Source of the DNA: Symbiodinium natans
Taxonomy: Eukaryota > Sar > Dinophyceae > Suessiales > Symbiodiniaceae
Assembly (NCBI GenBank): GCA_905221605.1
Contig: CAJNDS010002745.1
Location: 917,203 to 937,202, forward strand
Length of the DNA: 20,000 nucleotides
Reading direction: 5' to 3'
In this document: positions 1-8,029 of the stretch, piece by piece
Numbering within the stretch: position 1 is the stretch's first letter
Layout of the letters: every line of letters begins with the position of its first letter
Program-made: the position numbers and the translations under genes
The notes under the pieces: model-generated
Told to the model about the DNA's origin: nothing
The model's input: the letters and a program-made list of their open reading frames with translations, nothing else
The model's database searches: none

Positions 1-47
1 TTGGCGGCTCACAGCCCGCCTTCGTTCATGAGAAGAAGGCTAGCTAG

Positions 48-318
48 CCCTAAACCCTAAGCCCTAAGCCCTAAACCCTGAACCCTACACCGGACCCTAA
101 ACCCTAAACCCTCTTTGTCTTTTACCACCTGAGGGCCCAACCCCTGGAACCCCAAATCGAAACAAACCGCTGACCCAAGCACAGACCACAGGCTAGCGGG
201 CCCCGCGCCTGCTTGGCAGCAGCCTTAAACCCGAAACCCTAAACCCCAAGCACCCCAGCCCCAAACACCAAACCCCAAACCCGAAACCCTAAGCCCTAAA
301 CCCTAAACCCCCCCCCCC
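48..318 (-). repeat. Degenerate CCCTAAA arrays
   Basis: Two clusters of CCCTAAA (TTTAGGG on the minus strand) at about 48-112 and 225-318, with CCCTAAG, CCCGAAA and CCCCAAA variants, separated by about 110 bp of unique GC-rich sequence. The second cluster ends in a run of C (308-318). The variants suggest an old array rather than a functional chromosome end. Confidence 0.9.
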
Positions 319-357
319 AGCTTCGAAAGGTAGAGTTGCACGCTCTCAAACCTAAGC

Positions 358-384
358 CAGAATGCAGAATGCAGAATGCAGACG
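358..384. repeat. 7-bp tandem repeat (CAGAATG)
   Basis: Three consecutive copies of CAGAATG followed by CAGAC. It is unrelated in sequence to the telomere heptamer, although the period is also seven. Confidence 0.8.
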
Positions 385-521
385 CCTTAGCAATTACCAA
401 CATGATTTCATGATGCCTAATATATGTCAAGCACCTACCCAAAAGACCCATGCCAATTCAAGAGGGGTTTAGGGTTGAGGGTTTTGGGGCCAAGCCTTCA
501 GGCCATTTGCACATTCCTCCA

Positions 522-582
522 AGGGTTTAGGGTTTAGGGTTTAGGGTTTAGGTTTTAGGGTTTAGGGTTTAGGGTTTAGGGT
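522..582 (+). repeat. TTTAGGG array
   Basis: About eight tandem TTTAGGG units on the plus strand, with one TTTTAGGG slip near the middle. Shorter degenerate G-strand repeats lie just upstream (465-490). The orientation is opposite to the first 320 bp of the window. Confidence 0.95.
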
Positions 583-930
583 CAAGAGTTTAATGTATGA
601 GGATCTTTTTGGTGTTGAGGATATCGGGCCCAGCTAGGAAATAAAGGCTACTAAAGAACAAGGAACACGGGCAGTGCCACTGTCTTAGGGGTCGTTGCAT
701 GGTTCCTGAATATCGGCCCTTATTTGAGAACCCCTATGTACCCCATAACACTGAATATGCTACAGACCCAAGGACCCATACGTCACAACCCTTTGAGAAA
801 GGTAAAGGGACCAAGAGATCATGTAAGTACTCTAACCCCTAAACCCTAAGCCCTAAAGGACCATATGTGAGGGCAGCAGGGTGTGTGGTTTAGGGCTTAG
901 GCTTCATGAGGTGCAGGGTTTGTGGCGCAC
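583..930. other. Island without a recognisable gene
   Basis: Mostly unique sequence between arrays, with a few CCCTAAA units near 835-856. The stretch around 700-735 resembles, in reverse complement, the terminal motif of a repeat family seen near 7726, 8904 and 19810 (a GGTTCTCA block followed by AATAAGGGCC). No open frame here looks like a known protein. Confidence 0.5.
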
Positions 931-1051
931 AAACCCCTAAACCCTGTACTCTGTACCCCAAACCCTAAACCCTAAACCCTGTACCCGATACCCTGAATCC
1001 CTAAACCCTAAACCTTAAACCCTAAACCCTAAACCCTAAACCCTAAACCCC
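931..1051 (-). repeat. CCCTAAA array
   Basis: CCCTAAA repeats with CCCTGTA, CCCGATA and CCTTAAA variants in the first half and six nearly perfect units at the 3' end. Confidence 0.95.
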
Positions 1052-1146
1052 AGTGAATCCTAAGAGGACTTGAGGACAAACGGGTCGGCGCCGCCGGCTC
1101 CAGCGAGATGCAGACCGCGCTGCTGCAGGCCGCTGTTGGGACCTAG
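1052..1146. other. GC-rich island
   Basis: About 95 bp of GC-rich unique sequence between oppositely oriented arrays. One plus frame is open for about 22 codons to a TAG near 1143 and is alanine/glutamine rich. That length is expected by chance, so it can only be called a possible exon relic. Confidence 0.3.
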
Positions 1147-1590
1147 CTTAGGGCTTAGGGTTTAGGAGTTTGGAGTTTAGGGTTTAGGGTTTCGGGTTTA
1201 GGGTTTAGGGGTTAGTTTAAGGTTGAGGGTTTAGGGGTTTAGGGGTTTAGGGGTTTAGGGGTTTGGGGTTTAGGGTTTAGGGTCTAGGGTCTAGGGTCTA
1301 GGGTTTAGGGTTTAGGGTTTAGGTCTAGGGTCTAGGATTTAGGAATTACACGGCTGCGGTTTAAGGTTTAGGGTTTAGGGGTTTAGGGGTTTGGGGCTTA
1401 GGGTCTAGGGTTTAGGGTTTAGGGTAAGGGCTTAGGGCTTAGGGTTTAGTTTAGGGTTTAGGCTTTAGGGTTTGGGGTTTGGGGTTTAGGGTTTAGGGTC
1501 TAGGGTTTAGGGCTTAGGGTCTAGGGCTGAGGGCTGAGAGCTTAGGGCTGAGGGCTGAGGGTTCAGGGCGCTTAGGGTTTGGGGCTTAAG
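1147..1590 (+). repeat. Long degenerate TTTAGGG array
   Basis: About 440 bp of plus-strand TTTAGGG units with many TTTAGGGG, TCTAGGG, TTTGGGG, CTTAGGG and CTGAGGG variants, and a roughly 20-bp unique interruption near 1340-1360. Variants occur in local runs (TCTAGGG x3, TTTAGGGG x4, CTGAGGG pairs), as expected when replication slippage or unequal exchange copies a mutated unit. Confidence 0.95.
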
Positions 1591-2002
1591 CTTCTGGATG
1601 TTCTTGCTCTCGTGTGCGGCCCCTGGGATTGCGTTCGCATCTGCTTCGCCTCCCCCTTTTTCCTCGGGTTCAGGATTTACGGCACCACAACGTTTTGTCA
1701 AGTTTCCCTGACGCAGACGGGATACACAGAACCGCAATACATTCCTAAATGTGTGTCCAACACAGTCAACGCAAACCAGCTGACTGCAGTTTAGGGCCCA
1801 GCAACCTAAAGATGAAAGGGCTCCCTGTTCCCTAAACCCTAAACCCTAAAGCCTAATCCATAAACCCCATCTAGGGGTTATACCTTGTGTGTTGGGGCCC
1901 CTTTTTAAGGATGCTTGAGGGGACGTAAGGGCCACATTCGGAGTAGATTGAGGGGAAACTTTAGGGGGGTGCAGCCTTAGGGGTACGAGTCTTTCCTTGG
2001 CC
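1591..2002. other. Island without a recognisable gene
   Basis: Unique sequence with a small C-strand patch at 1830-1866. The frames of 60-76 residues on both strands run into flanking heptamer repeats and have no domain I recognise. I see no promoter, splice or RNA feature that I can support. Confidence 0.5.
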
Positions 2003-2475
2003 CCAAACCCTTTAAACCCTAAACCCTGAGCCAACCCTGAGCCCTTTCCTTGTTTATCTGGGCTGAGAAGGAAATTCGAAGCCGACAGATTGGCAGGAGC
2101 TTCAGAGTTCTAAACTTATAGGGTTCTTAAGGGAGGGGGGCTCATGGGGGGGGGACATACCTAGGCCCTAAACCCTAAACCCTAAACTCTAAACCCTAAA
2201 CCCTAAACCCGAAACCCGAAACCCTAAACCCAAACCCTAAACCCTAAACCAAACCCTGAACCCTAAACCCTTGAAAAACCCCTCCCTTAAGGACCCTATA
2301 ATAAGCCGACAGACTGGTAAAAGCTGCGGAGTTGCAGGTTTGGGCCCGGACCTCCATGCACCAGGTGAGCGCACAGGCCTGGCATGGGGTGGGGGCAGGT
2401 TACCCTGAACCCTAGACCCTAGACCCTAAACCCTAAACCCTAAACCCTAAACCCCAAACCCTAAACCCTAAACCC
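2003..2475 (-). repeat. Three CCCTAAA arrays
   Basis: C-strand arrays at 2003-2048, 2166-2272 and 2403-2475, separated by islands of about 120-130 bp. The second carries CCCGAAA and CCAAA variants, the third CCCTAGA variants at its 5' end. Confidence 0.93.
2080..2345. repeat. Direct and inverted repeat pair around an array
   Basis: The block AAGCCGACAGA(T/C)TGG followed by diverged AGCT..GAGTT sequence occurs near 2080 and again near 2302. Between them, 2116-2138 and 2279-2301 are reverse complements over 23 bp with one mismatch (TTATAGGG..CTTAAGGGAGGGG). The inverted arms enclose the 2166-2272 telomeric array, so the array sits in the loop of a possible stem or inside a small composite element. 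Confidence 0.75.
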
Positions 2476-2590
2476 GGTTTATTGGGCCTTCGGGTTTAGG
2501 ACTCAGGAGCTCAAGGCCCGAAACTCCGCATCCCAATAAGGCGAACAACAGACTCGAAGACACGAACGCTGCAAGACATAGGCCATCAAT

Positions 2591-2670
2591 CCCAACCCTA
2601 AACCCTAAACCCTAAACCCTAAACCCTGAACCCTGAACCCTGAACCCTGCACCCTAAACCCTAAACCCTA
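2591..2670 (-). repeat. CCCTAAA array
   Basis: About eleven CCCTAAA units with a run of three CCCTGAA variants in the middle. Confidence 0.95.
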
Positions 2671-2768
2671 CGTAAATCCTAGACCCCAAACCACCTGCAC
2701 CCGCAAAAAGACCAATGCCAGGTTTAAGGTTTAGGGTAGGGCTGAAGGATTAAATTATGGTAACTAGG

Positions 2769-2867
2769 CCAGAGTAACCTAGGCATCAACAGGGGTGCCC
2801 TTTTTGGCTTAAAGGGCTAGTAAGGGAAACCTAAAGCCTAAAAGAAGGGAACAAGTGCCTACTCTGG
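2769..2867. mobile_element. Small inverted-repeat element, copy 1
   Basis: A copy of a roughly 100-bp dispersed element found five times in this window. The left end reads CCAGAGTAACCTAGG and the right end GCCTACTCTGG, an inverted pair. The middle carries the shared core GGTGCCCTTTTTGG, then AAAGGGCTAGTAAGGGAA and an A-rich stretch. No coding capacity. The size, inverted ends and copy number match a non-autonomous MITE-like DNA transposon. I could not identify a target-site duplication. Confidence 0.7.
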
Positions 2868-3022
2868 TTCATAGTCCTAAGCCCTAAAAGCCCTAAACCC
2901 TAAACCCAAAACAAATAGACTAAGGGCCATAAAGTATGCCAAAGTATCGTCCATGAAAGGGGTGCAAAGCTCTCCGCACATTTGGGAAACCTTGTGGATC
3001 ATTCTGATGGAGTCGGGCCTAC

Positions 3023-3109
3023 ACCCAAAACCCAAAACCCAAAACCCAACCCAAAACCCAAAACCCAAAACCGAAAACCGAAAACCCAAAACCCAAAACC
3101 CAAAACCCT
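3023..3109 (-). repeat. CCCAAAA (TTTTGGG) variant array
   Basis: About eleven units of CCCAAAA, a homogenised variant of the telomere heptamer in which T is replaced by A, with one shortened unit and two CCGAAAA units. It adjoins a standard CCCTAAA array. Confidence 0.9.
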
Positions 3110-3115
3110 AATTAA

Positions 3116-3178
3116 GCCCTAAACCCTGAACCCTAAACCCTAAGCCCTAAACCCTAAACCCTAAACCCTAAACCCTGA
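3116..3178 (-). repeat. CCCTAAA array
   Basis: Nine or so CCCTAAA units with CCCTGAA and CCCTAAG variants, directly after the CCCAAAA block. Confidence 0.95.
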
Positions 3179-3270
3179 ATAGGACGAAGCCAGCGCGCCT
3201 TCGGCCGGACCCCGAACTTGGTGGTGGACTGCGTGAGCTTCTGCACGCTGAGTCTGGGCAGGGTCATGCC
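3179..3270 (+). other. GC-rich, coding-like island
   Basis: Unique GC-rich island between a C-strand and a G-strand array. One plus frame is open across it and reads TPNLVVDCVSFCTL and then GRVMPG before entering the array. No family is recognised. An open frame of about 30 codons is not significant alone, so this is a possible exon relic only. Confidence 0.25.
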
Positions 3271-3416
3271 AGGGTTTAGGGTTTAGGGTTTGGGGTTTAG
3301 GGTTTGGGGTTTGGGGTTTGGGGTTTGGGGTTTGGGGTTTAGGGTTTAGGGTTTAGGGTTTAGAGTTTAGGGTTTAGGGTTTAGGGTTTAGGGTTTAGGG
3401 TTTAGGGTTTAGGGCT
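3271..3416 (+). repeat. TTTAGGG array
   Basis: About twenty plus-strand units. A block of TTTGGGG variants lies near 3286-3340 and near-perfect TTTAGGG follows to the 3' end. Confidence 0.96.
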
Positions 3417-3869
3417 GAACGTTTAGGATACCAGGTGTGGGTCCGTCTTGGGGCTTAGTGTTAGGGGCCGTTGGGCGTCGATTTTTTGGGTGTGGGGCTC
3501 GGGCCCTGCCACCGCCCTGTAGATTACCAGAAGCCCCAAACCCCAAACCCCGAAATGGCTTCAAGCAGAGCATCAACCAACTAGGCGTCTGTTAGAGGCA
3601 CCCGAAATACCGAGTTCTGCAGACCACTGTCTTGACCTGGAATTCGGAACGTTTCAGGGTTCAGGGCTTTCGGCTTTCGAGCATTAGGTATAGGGTGCAG
3701 GGCTCAGGGTTTAGGGTTTTAGGATTTGCTGCGCAGGCAAATGCTCCTCATGGAGTTCCCTGTGCATCCGAGACCGCTGGCCCAGTCTCCCATGTCGCTT
3801 GCGCGCCAAAACGTGACTACTTGTCCGGAGCAAATCGTGTGCGTCTCATGATGTCGAGGCTTTGCAAGG

Positions 3870-3974
3870 TTGAAGCGAAGTATTATTGCAGCCACTGCCT
3901 TGGAATTCAAGCATGCCCAGCTGGCCCGGAAGTTTCTGTTGCAGCGAGCTGGGGTAAATCGCGGCTGGCCGCAG
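3870..3974 (+). other. Possible exon ending at a strong 5' splice site
   Basis: The plus frame through this stretch reads TALEFKHAQLARKFLLQRAG and ends at CAG|GTGAGA (cut after 3974), an ideal eukaryotic 5' splice site. The peptide is basic and helix-like, but I recognise no family. A second plus frame is also open (132 residues from 3632 to 4030), so the frame is not certain. If real, this exon would join 4161-4220 across an intron holding a telomeric array. This is inference from splice consensus and frame only. Confidence 0.3.
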
Positions 3975-4023
3975 GTGAGATGGTTCTGCTCTGTGCACTC
4001 CGAAAACCTGCCGTATGCGATCC

Positions 4024-4139
4024 GCCCTAAACCCCGAACCCCGAACCCCAAACCCCAAACCCTACAGTACATCCTAAACCCTAAACCCTAAACCCTAAAC
4101 CCTAAACCCCAAACCCTAAACCCTAAACCCTAAACCCTG
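4024..4139 (-). repeat. CCCTAAA array, possibly intronic
   Basis: About sixteen C-strand units, the first few CCCCGAA/CCCCAAA variants and the rest near perfect. It lies wholly inside the stretch 3975-4160, which begins GTGAGA and ends CCCGCAG and so could be a GT-AG intron. Confidence 0.95.
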
Positions 4140-4160
4140 TTTTCTCGTGGACACCCGCAG

Positions 4161-4220
4161 CTGGCCAGTGATGCCCGGAGGGCGACACACCATCGTCAGA
4201 AGTTCGGGCCGAGCTCTAAG
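4161..4220 (+). other. Possible 20-codon internal exon
   Basis: Sixty bases bounded by an AG acceptor (ACACCCGCAG before 4161) and a GT donor (AAG|GTGGGC after 4220). The length is a multiple of three and the frame that continues from 3870-3974 stays open, starting LASDARRATHHRQKF. Telomeric arrays lie on both sides in opposite orientations. No family recognised. Confidence 0.25.
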
Positions 4221-4265
4221 GTGGGCGATGGCTCGGGCAATAAGCAGGGATTGAGGGTTTATTAT

Positions 4266-4349
4266 TCAGGGTTTAGGGTTTAGGGTTTGGGGTTTAGGGT
4301 TTAGGGTTTAGGGTTTAGGGTTTAGGGTTTAGGGTTTAGGGTTTAGGGT
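4266..4349 (+). repeat. TTTAGGG array
   Basis: Twelve nearly perfect plus-strand units with one TTTGGGG variant. It follows the possible exon at 4161-4220 by about 45 bp. Confidence 0.97.
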
Positions 4350-4507
4350 GACACATGAAGCAACTTTGCCAAGGTTCGAGGACCAAGAGCAAGAGAACGA
4401 GCTCGCCCCTGGGTCTAAACTGGGCTTTTGCCCTCCCCGAGAGGGCGTCCCTGTGCAGACACTGCACATCGCATTACGGCAGCGCCTAGTCCAATGGAAG
4501 ACGCCAA

Positions 4508-4645
4508 ACCCCACACCCTAAGCCCAAAACTGCACACCCTAAGCCCCAAACCCTAAACCCCAGACCGAAAACCATAAACCCCAAACCCCACTTTTTCGGT
4601 TTAGGGTTTGGGGTTTCGGGTTTAGGTTTTAAGGCTGAGGGTTCC
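4508..4645. repeat. Degenerate C-strand then G-strand repeats
   Basis: Diverged CCCTAAG/CCCCAAA units (about 4508-4588) are followed within 10 bp by diverged TTTAGGG/TTTCGGG units (about 4597-4645), forming a head-on orientation switch. Confidence 0.8.
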
Positions 4646-4751
4646 GAGAAATTATAGGTTTTATCCCCAAGCCGGCGCAGGGCCACGCAAATATCAGAGG
4701 CCTTCGAGGCCCCTGTCCCTAAAACCCCTTGGTTTGTTTTTGCTCTTGTAC

Positions 4752-4791
<40 letters not shown>
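4752..4791. repeat. ATT trinucleotide microsatellite
   Basis: Thirteen uninterrupted copies of TAT/ATT, followed by T-rich sequence and a G run (about 4810-4820). On the minus strand it reads as polyasparagine inside a chance frame, so that asparagine tract should not be taken as protein. Confidence 0.97.
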
Positions 4792-4968
4792 GTTTTTGTT
4801 GTTTTTTGTTGGGGGGGGGGAAGGGAGGCTTAGGGTTTTAGGTTTGGGGTTAGGGGTTTGGGGTTTCGGATTTGAGGTCAACATCAAAAACCCCTAAGAC
4901 ACTTTCAGCCCTAATCCCTGAACCCCCCGGAGTAAACCCTGTAAACCGTAAACCTAGAACCCTAGAAC

Positions 4969-5080
4969 TTGGGATGTTCCCCCACTTATACTAAAAGCCC
5001 TTACTAGGGATTCTAGGGGATTATAGTACCCTGAATATAATCCATCTTTAGGACTGTTTGTATAAGGGGGAACATCCCAA
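4969..5080. mobile_element. 112-bp MITE-like element
   Basis: The left end TTGGGATGTTCCCCC (4969-4983) is the perfect reverse complement of the right end GGGGGAACATCCCAA (5066-5080). After a 2-base offset the inverted match resumes (TTATAC.AAA). Inside, GGATTATA and ATATAATCC form a second small inverted pair, so the whole unit can fold on itself. There is no open frame. It lies between diverged CCCTAAA-type sequences, as if inserted in an array. No clear target-site duplication is visible. Only one copy is in the window. Confidence 0.75.
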
Positions 5081-5090
5081 CCCTAAATTA

Positions 5091-5273
5091 CTAAACCCTA
5101 AACCCTAAACCCCAAACCCTCAACCCTCTAAGCCCTAAGCCCTAAGCCCTAAACCCTAAACCCTAAACCCTAAACCCTGAACCCCAAACCCTAAACCCTC
5201 TAAACCCTAAACCCTAAACCCTGAACCCCAAACCCTAAACCCTCTAAACCCTAAACCCTAAACCCTAAACCCT
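5091..5273 (-). repeat. CCCTAAA array with a higher-order duplication
   Basis: About 25 C-strand units. The pattern CCCTGAACCCCAAACCCTAA followed by ACCCTCTAAACCC appears twice in a row (about 5177 and 5220), showing that a multi-unit block was duplicated rather than single heptamers. Confidence 0.95.
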
Positions 5274-5365
5274 GCAGGCCTAGAACCAAAACCCTTCCTG
5301 GGTGCAGCTACCTCGCGGTCGGGCCACAGAGCAGAGCGAGCTTCGCCTTGCCTCGGGGGTGATAC

Positions 5366-5404
5366 TAGGGTTTAGGGTTTAGGGTTTAGGGTTTAGGGTT
5401 TAGG
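5366..5404 (+). repeat. Short TTTAGGG array
   Basis: Five perfect units following a GC-rich island (5274-5365) that is open in several frames but has no recognised product. Confidence 0.95.
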
Positions 5405-5497
5405 ATGTAGCCAGGCACTATGCACTGAGTTTTGGTCAAGCGGCATACTCTTGCCTTCCCATCGCCCAGGCACCCTAAACCCTACACTCGAAAGTGC

Positions 5498-5591
5498 AGG
5501 GTTTTGGGTTTTGGGTTTAGGGTTTAGGGTTTAGGGTTTAGGGTTTAGGGTTTAGGGTTTAGGGTTTAGGGTTTAGGGTTTAGGGTTTAGG
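5498..5591 (+). repeat. TTTAGGG array
   Basis: Two TTTTGGG units followed by about eleven perfect TTTAGGG units. Confidence 0.97.
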
Positions 5592-5640
5592 CTTGTTTGC
5601 GGCTTTTTGGGGCTGCGCAGGCAGTAAACGTGGGGGCTTA

Positions 5641-6005
5641 TTAGGGTTGTGAGGGGGCTTTGTAGGGTTGTTGAGGGTTTTAGGGTTTAGGGTTAGGGTT
5701 TCCGGTTTAGGGTTTAAGGTTTGGGGTTTAGAGTTCAGGGTTGAGGTTTAGGCTTTAGCGTTTTGGGTTTTGGGTTTAGGGTTTAGGGCTTAGGGTCTAG
5801 GATTTAGGGTTTAGGGTTTAGGGTTAAGGGTTTAGGGTTTAGGGTTCAGGGTTTGGGGTTTGGGGTTTATGGTTTAGTAGGGTGTCGGCCCGGCGCCTTG
5901 GGGCCCGACATTCATCGCGCAAAGGTTCAGGGTTCTCGGTTTTGGGGTTTGGGGTTTAGGTTTTTCGGGTTTAGGGTTCACGGCTTGGGGCTTCGGGCTT
6001 TAGGG
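5641..6005 (+). repeat. Long degenerate TTTAGGG region
   Basis: Plus-strand units with many variants (TTTTGGG, TTCAGGG, CTTAGGG, TTAAGGG), continuous to about 5880 and then patchy to 6005 around a short unique stretch (5881-5925). Confidence 0.9.
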
Positions 6006-6360
6006 CTCATGAAAGCACCCTTGATCAGCGCACCCGTAGACATCCAGAAGCCCGTCGACTTCGGAGATGTTCCAGATGAGGCGCCACCGTTGGGACACAT
6101 CTTTGTCCGCGCTCCGGCTTCACGAACAAGCAAGCAGGATCCAAGAGCCCCATGTCCATCATGATCAGGTTCATGGGTTCAGGACTGACGCCCTGAGAAC
6201 CATCCTGGCCTTCGTAACCTTGATGAGGCTCATGATCTCGCGCGGGTCCTTCATGCATATTGCCTCTCATGCCCGGCCACATGTGTGAGGACCACCCGAT
6301 GGCTTTATCATCTGCAGCAAGCAGATGGGCCTTCAGGTCACCCAAACAGACCCCCCAGAG
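6006..6360 (-). other. Coding-like island
   Basis: About 350 bp of unique sequence with mixed composition. A minus-strand frame stays open through the island (part of a 143-residue frame, 6456 down to 6025) and other minus frames give segments such as RWRLIWNISEVDGLLDVYG near 6030-6110 and MKDPREIMSLIKVTKARM near 6180-6255. These look protein-like but lie in different frames and match no family I know. It could be two or more exons of one minus-strand gene, or relics. Confidence 0.25.
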
Positions 6361-6658
6361 AAACCTTGAAACCCTGCCTAGAGCTTCAACTAAAGCCCTA
6401 GGGCCCGAAAGCCCCAGGGCCCGAAATGCTAAGCCTAAGCCCCAACACCCAAACAAACCCTCAAGCAGTAAACCCTCAAGGAAGCCTAAACCCCAAACCC
6501 GAAACTCTAAACAAACCCTTCAGACGAAACAAGCCAAAGCCCTAAATCCCAGAAGAAATAGGCTTCAGGGTTTAGATTTTAGGGTTTGAGGGTTGGGAGG
6601 GTTGAGGTTGTCACCCTAAACCCTAAATCCTAAATCCTAAACCCTAAACCCTAAACCC
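6360..6658. repeat. Degenerate mixed-orientation heptamer repeats
   Basis: Highly diverged C-strand units (6360-6550), a short G-strand patch (6565-6605), then a better conserved C-strand array (6612-6658) with CCTAAAT variants. Confidence 0.75.
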
Positions 6659-6738
6659 TCCAAGGGCCGAAAGTCCCATTGAACAGGACCCCTGCTCTTG
6701 TTGGGCATCGTGAAGTTCGCCGACTCAGGCCTCAAGAT
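6659..6738 (-). other. Coding-like island, minus strand
   Basis: Unique 80-bp island between converging arrays. One minus frame is open throughout, with ESANFTMPNKSRGPVQWDF in its middle. It is protein-like in composition but short and unrecognised. Confidence 0.25.
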
Positions 6739-7119
6739 GGGTTTAGGGTTGAGGGTTTGGGGTTTAGGTTTAGGGTTTAGGGTTTAGGGTTTAGGGTTTA
6801 GGGTTTAGGGTTTAGGGTTTAGGGTTTAGGGTCTAGGGTCTAGGGTTTAGGGTTTAGGGTTTAGGGTTTAGGGTTTAGGGTTTATATAGGGTTTAGGGTT
6901 TAGGGTTTAGGGTCAGGGTTTAGGGTTTAGGGTTTGGGGTTTAGGGTTTAGGGTTCAGGGTTCAGGGTTCAGGGTTTAGGGTTTAGGGTTTAGGGTTTAG
7001 GGTTTAGGGTTTAGGGTTTAGGGTTTAGGGCTTAGGGCTTAGGGTTTAGGGTTTAGGGTTTAGGGTTTAGGGTTTAGGGTTTAGGGTTTAGGGTTTAGGT
7101 TTAGGGTTTAAGGTTTAGG
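6739..7119 (+). repeat. Longest TTTAGGG region (about 380 bp)
   Basis: About 54 plus-strand units. Long perfect runs are broken by pairs of TCTAGGG, three TTCAGGG, two CTTAGGG and one TTTATATAGGG slip near 6884. Immediately after 7119 the orientation flips to CCCTAAA (about 7128-7180). Confidence 0.97.
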
Positions 7120-7198
7120 TAAGCCCAAAACCCTAAACCCTAAACCGTCAGCCCAAACCCCAAGCTCGAACCCTAAACCGCTGCATGTAAAGATTCCA

Positions 7199-7303
7199 GA
7201 CCCAAGAGGAACCTAGGAAGAAAACAGGTGCCCTTTTTGGTTTCAAGGGGCTTATAAGGGAACCTAAACTCAGCAAAAAAGGAATAAGGGCCGTCTCAGG
7301 GTC
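7199..7303. mobile_element. Small inverted-repeat element, copy 2
   Basis: The left end GACCCAAGAGGAACCTAGG and right end GGGCCGTCTCAGGGTC are imperfect inverted repeats. The core GGTGCCCTTTTTGGTTT, then GGCTTATAAGGGAACC, then AAAAAAGGAATAAGGGCC match the other copies closely. It is full length at about 105 bp and non-coding. Confidence 0.75.
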
Positions 7304-7600
7304 CTAGTAAACGATGATGTACCAGAATTGAGGTTAAGGGTTAAGGTTTTTAGGGCTGCGTAAAGCAGGTTGATCGAAACCAAAAGCAGGAGGACCCTCT
7401 CAACATCTTGACAGCCTCAAACTCAGCCCGAAACGATCCAGGACGTTTCGGATTTAGGTAAACGATCCAGGACATTTCGGATTTAGGTGAGGATGCAGAA
7501 AGGTTGCTGCAAGAGTTTTCTCAACCCTAGACATGCGTACCCTCTCCTACCTTCATATCTTGGTCACTTTCCCATCCAACATTGATATCTTCCCACGCCT
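7304..7600. other. Island with a 29-bp tandem duplication
   Basis: Unique, AT-richer sequence. 7431-7459 and 7460-7488 are tandem 29-mers with one mismatch, each ending GGATTTAG|GT. The second runs into GTGAGG, a plausible 5' splice site. No protein recognised. Confidence 0.6.
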
Positions 7601-7858
7601 AAACCTAACCCTAAGCGCTAACCCCTAAACCCCACACACTAAACCCTAAACCCGAAACCCTCTATCTCTAACTCTCGTTCACAAGCACCCCCCCCCAAGG
7701 CTACAACGAACCTCTGAAACTTTCAGTTCTCTGAAGCATGGTCCCTTTTGGGGCCCTTTGATCTAAGGCGGCCCCTAAACCCTAAACCCTTAACCCTTAA
7801 CCCCTAAACCCTAAACCCTAAACCCGAAACCCTTAACCCTTAAACCCTAAACCCTAAG
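7600..7858 (-). repeat. CCCTAAA arrays with CCCTTAA variants
   Basis: Patchy C-strand units at 7600-7672 and a denser block at 7772-7858, with CCCTTAA variants recurring in pairs. Between them, 7726-7771 carries a short dispersed repeat related to 19810-19887 (TTCTCT..ATGGTCCCTTTT..GGCGGCCCC). Confidence 0.85.
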
Positions 7859-7863
7859 ACACT

Positions 7864-7947
7864 ATGGGCAAGAAGCCAAGGCAGACCCTTCTGCGCCGCG
7901 AATGCACATTTCCTCTGAGCTCCTTTTACAGTCACTCTAAACCCTAG
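7864..7947 (+). other. Short open frame in an island
   Basis: ATG to TAG, 27 codons, starting MGKKPRQTLLRREC. It sits directly after a C-strand array and ends in a degenerate heptamer. Too short to be convincing and with no family match that I recognise. Confidence 0.12.
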
Positions 7948-8029
7948 GCTGTGGAGCCGCAAGTTCTCAGGGTTTAGGGTGTGTAGGGGTGAGGGCTTAC
8001 GTTTCAGGGATTAAGGGGTTTAGGGCTTT

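Noticed and set aside
2877-3089. Open frames made of GFRV/GLGF, NPKP or similar peptides (also at 3719-4072, 4486-4887, 5853-6164)
   Set aside because: These are the telomere heptamer or its variants read in stop-free registers. The peptide repeats follow the DNA repeat exactly, so they are not evidence of protein genes.
4752-4791. A polyasparagine protein segment
   Set aside because: It is the ATT microsatellite read on the minus strand within a chance frame.
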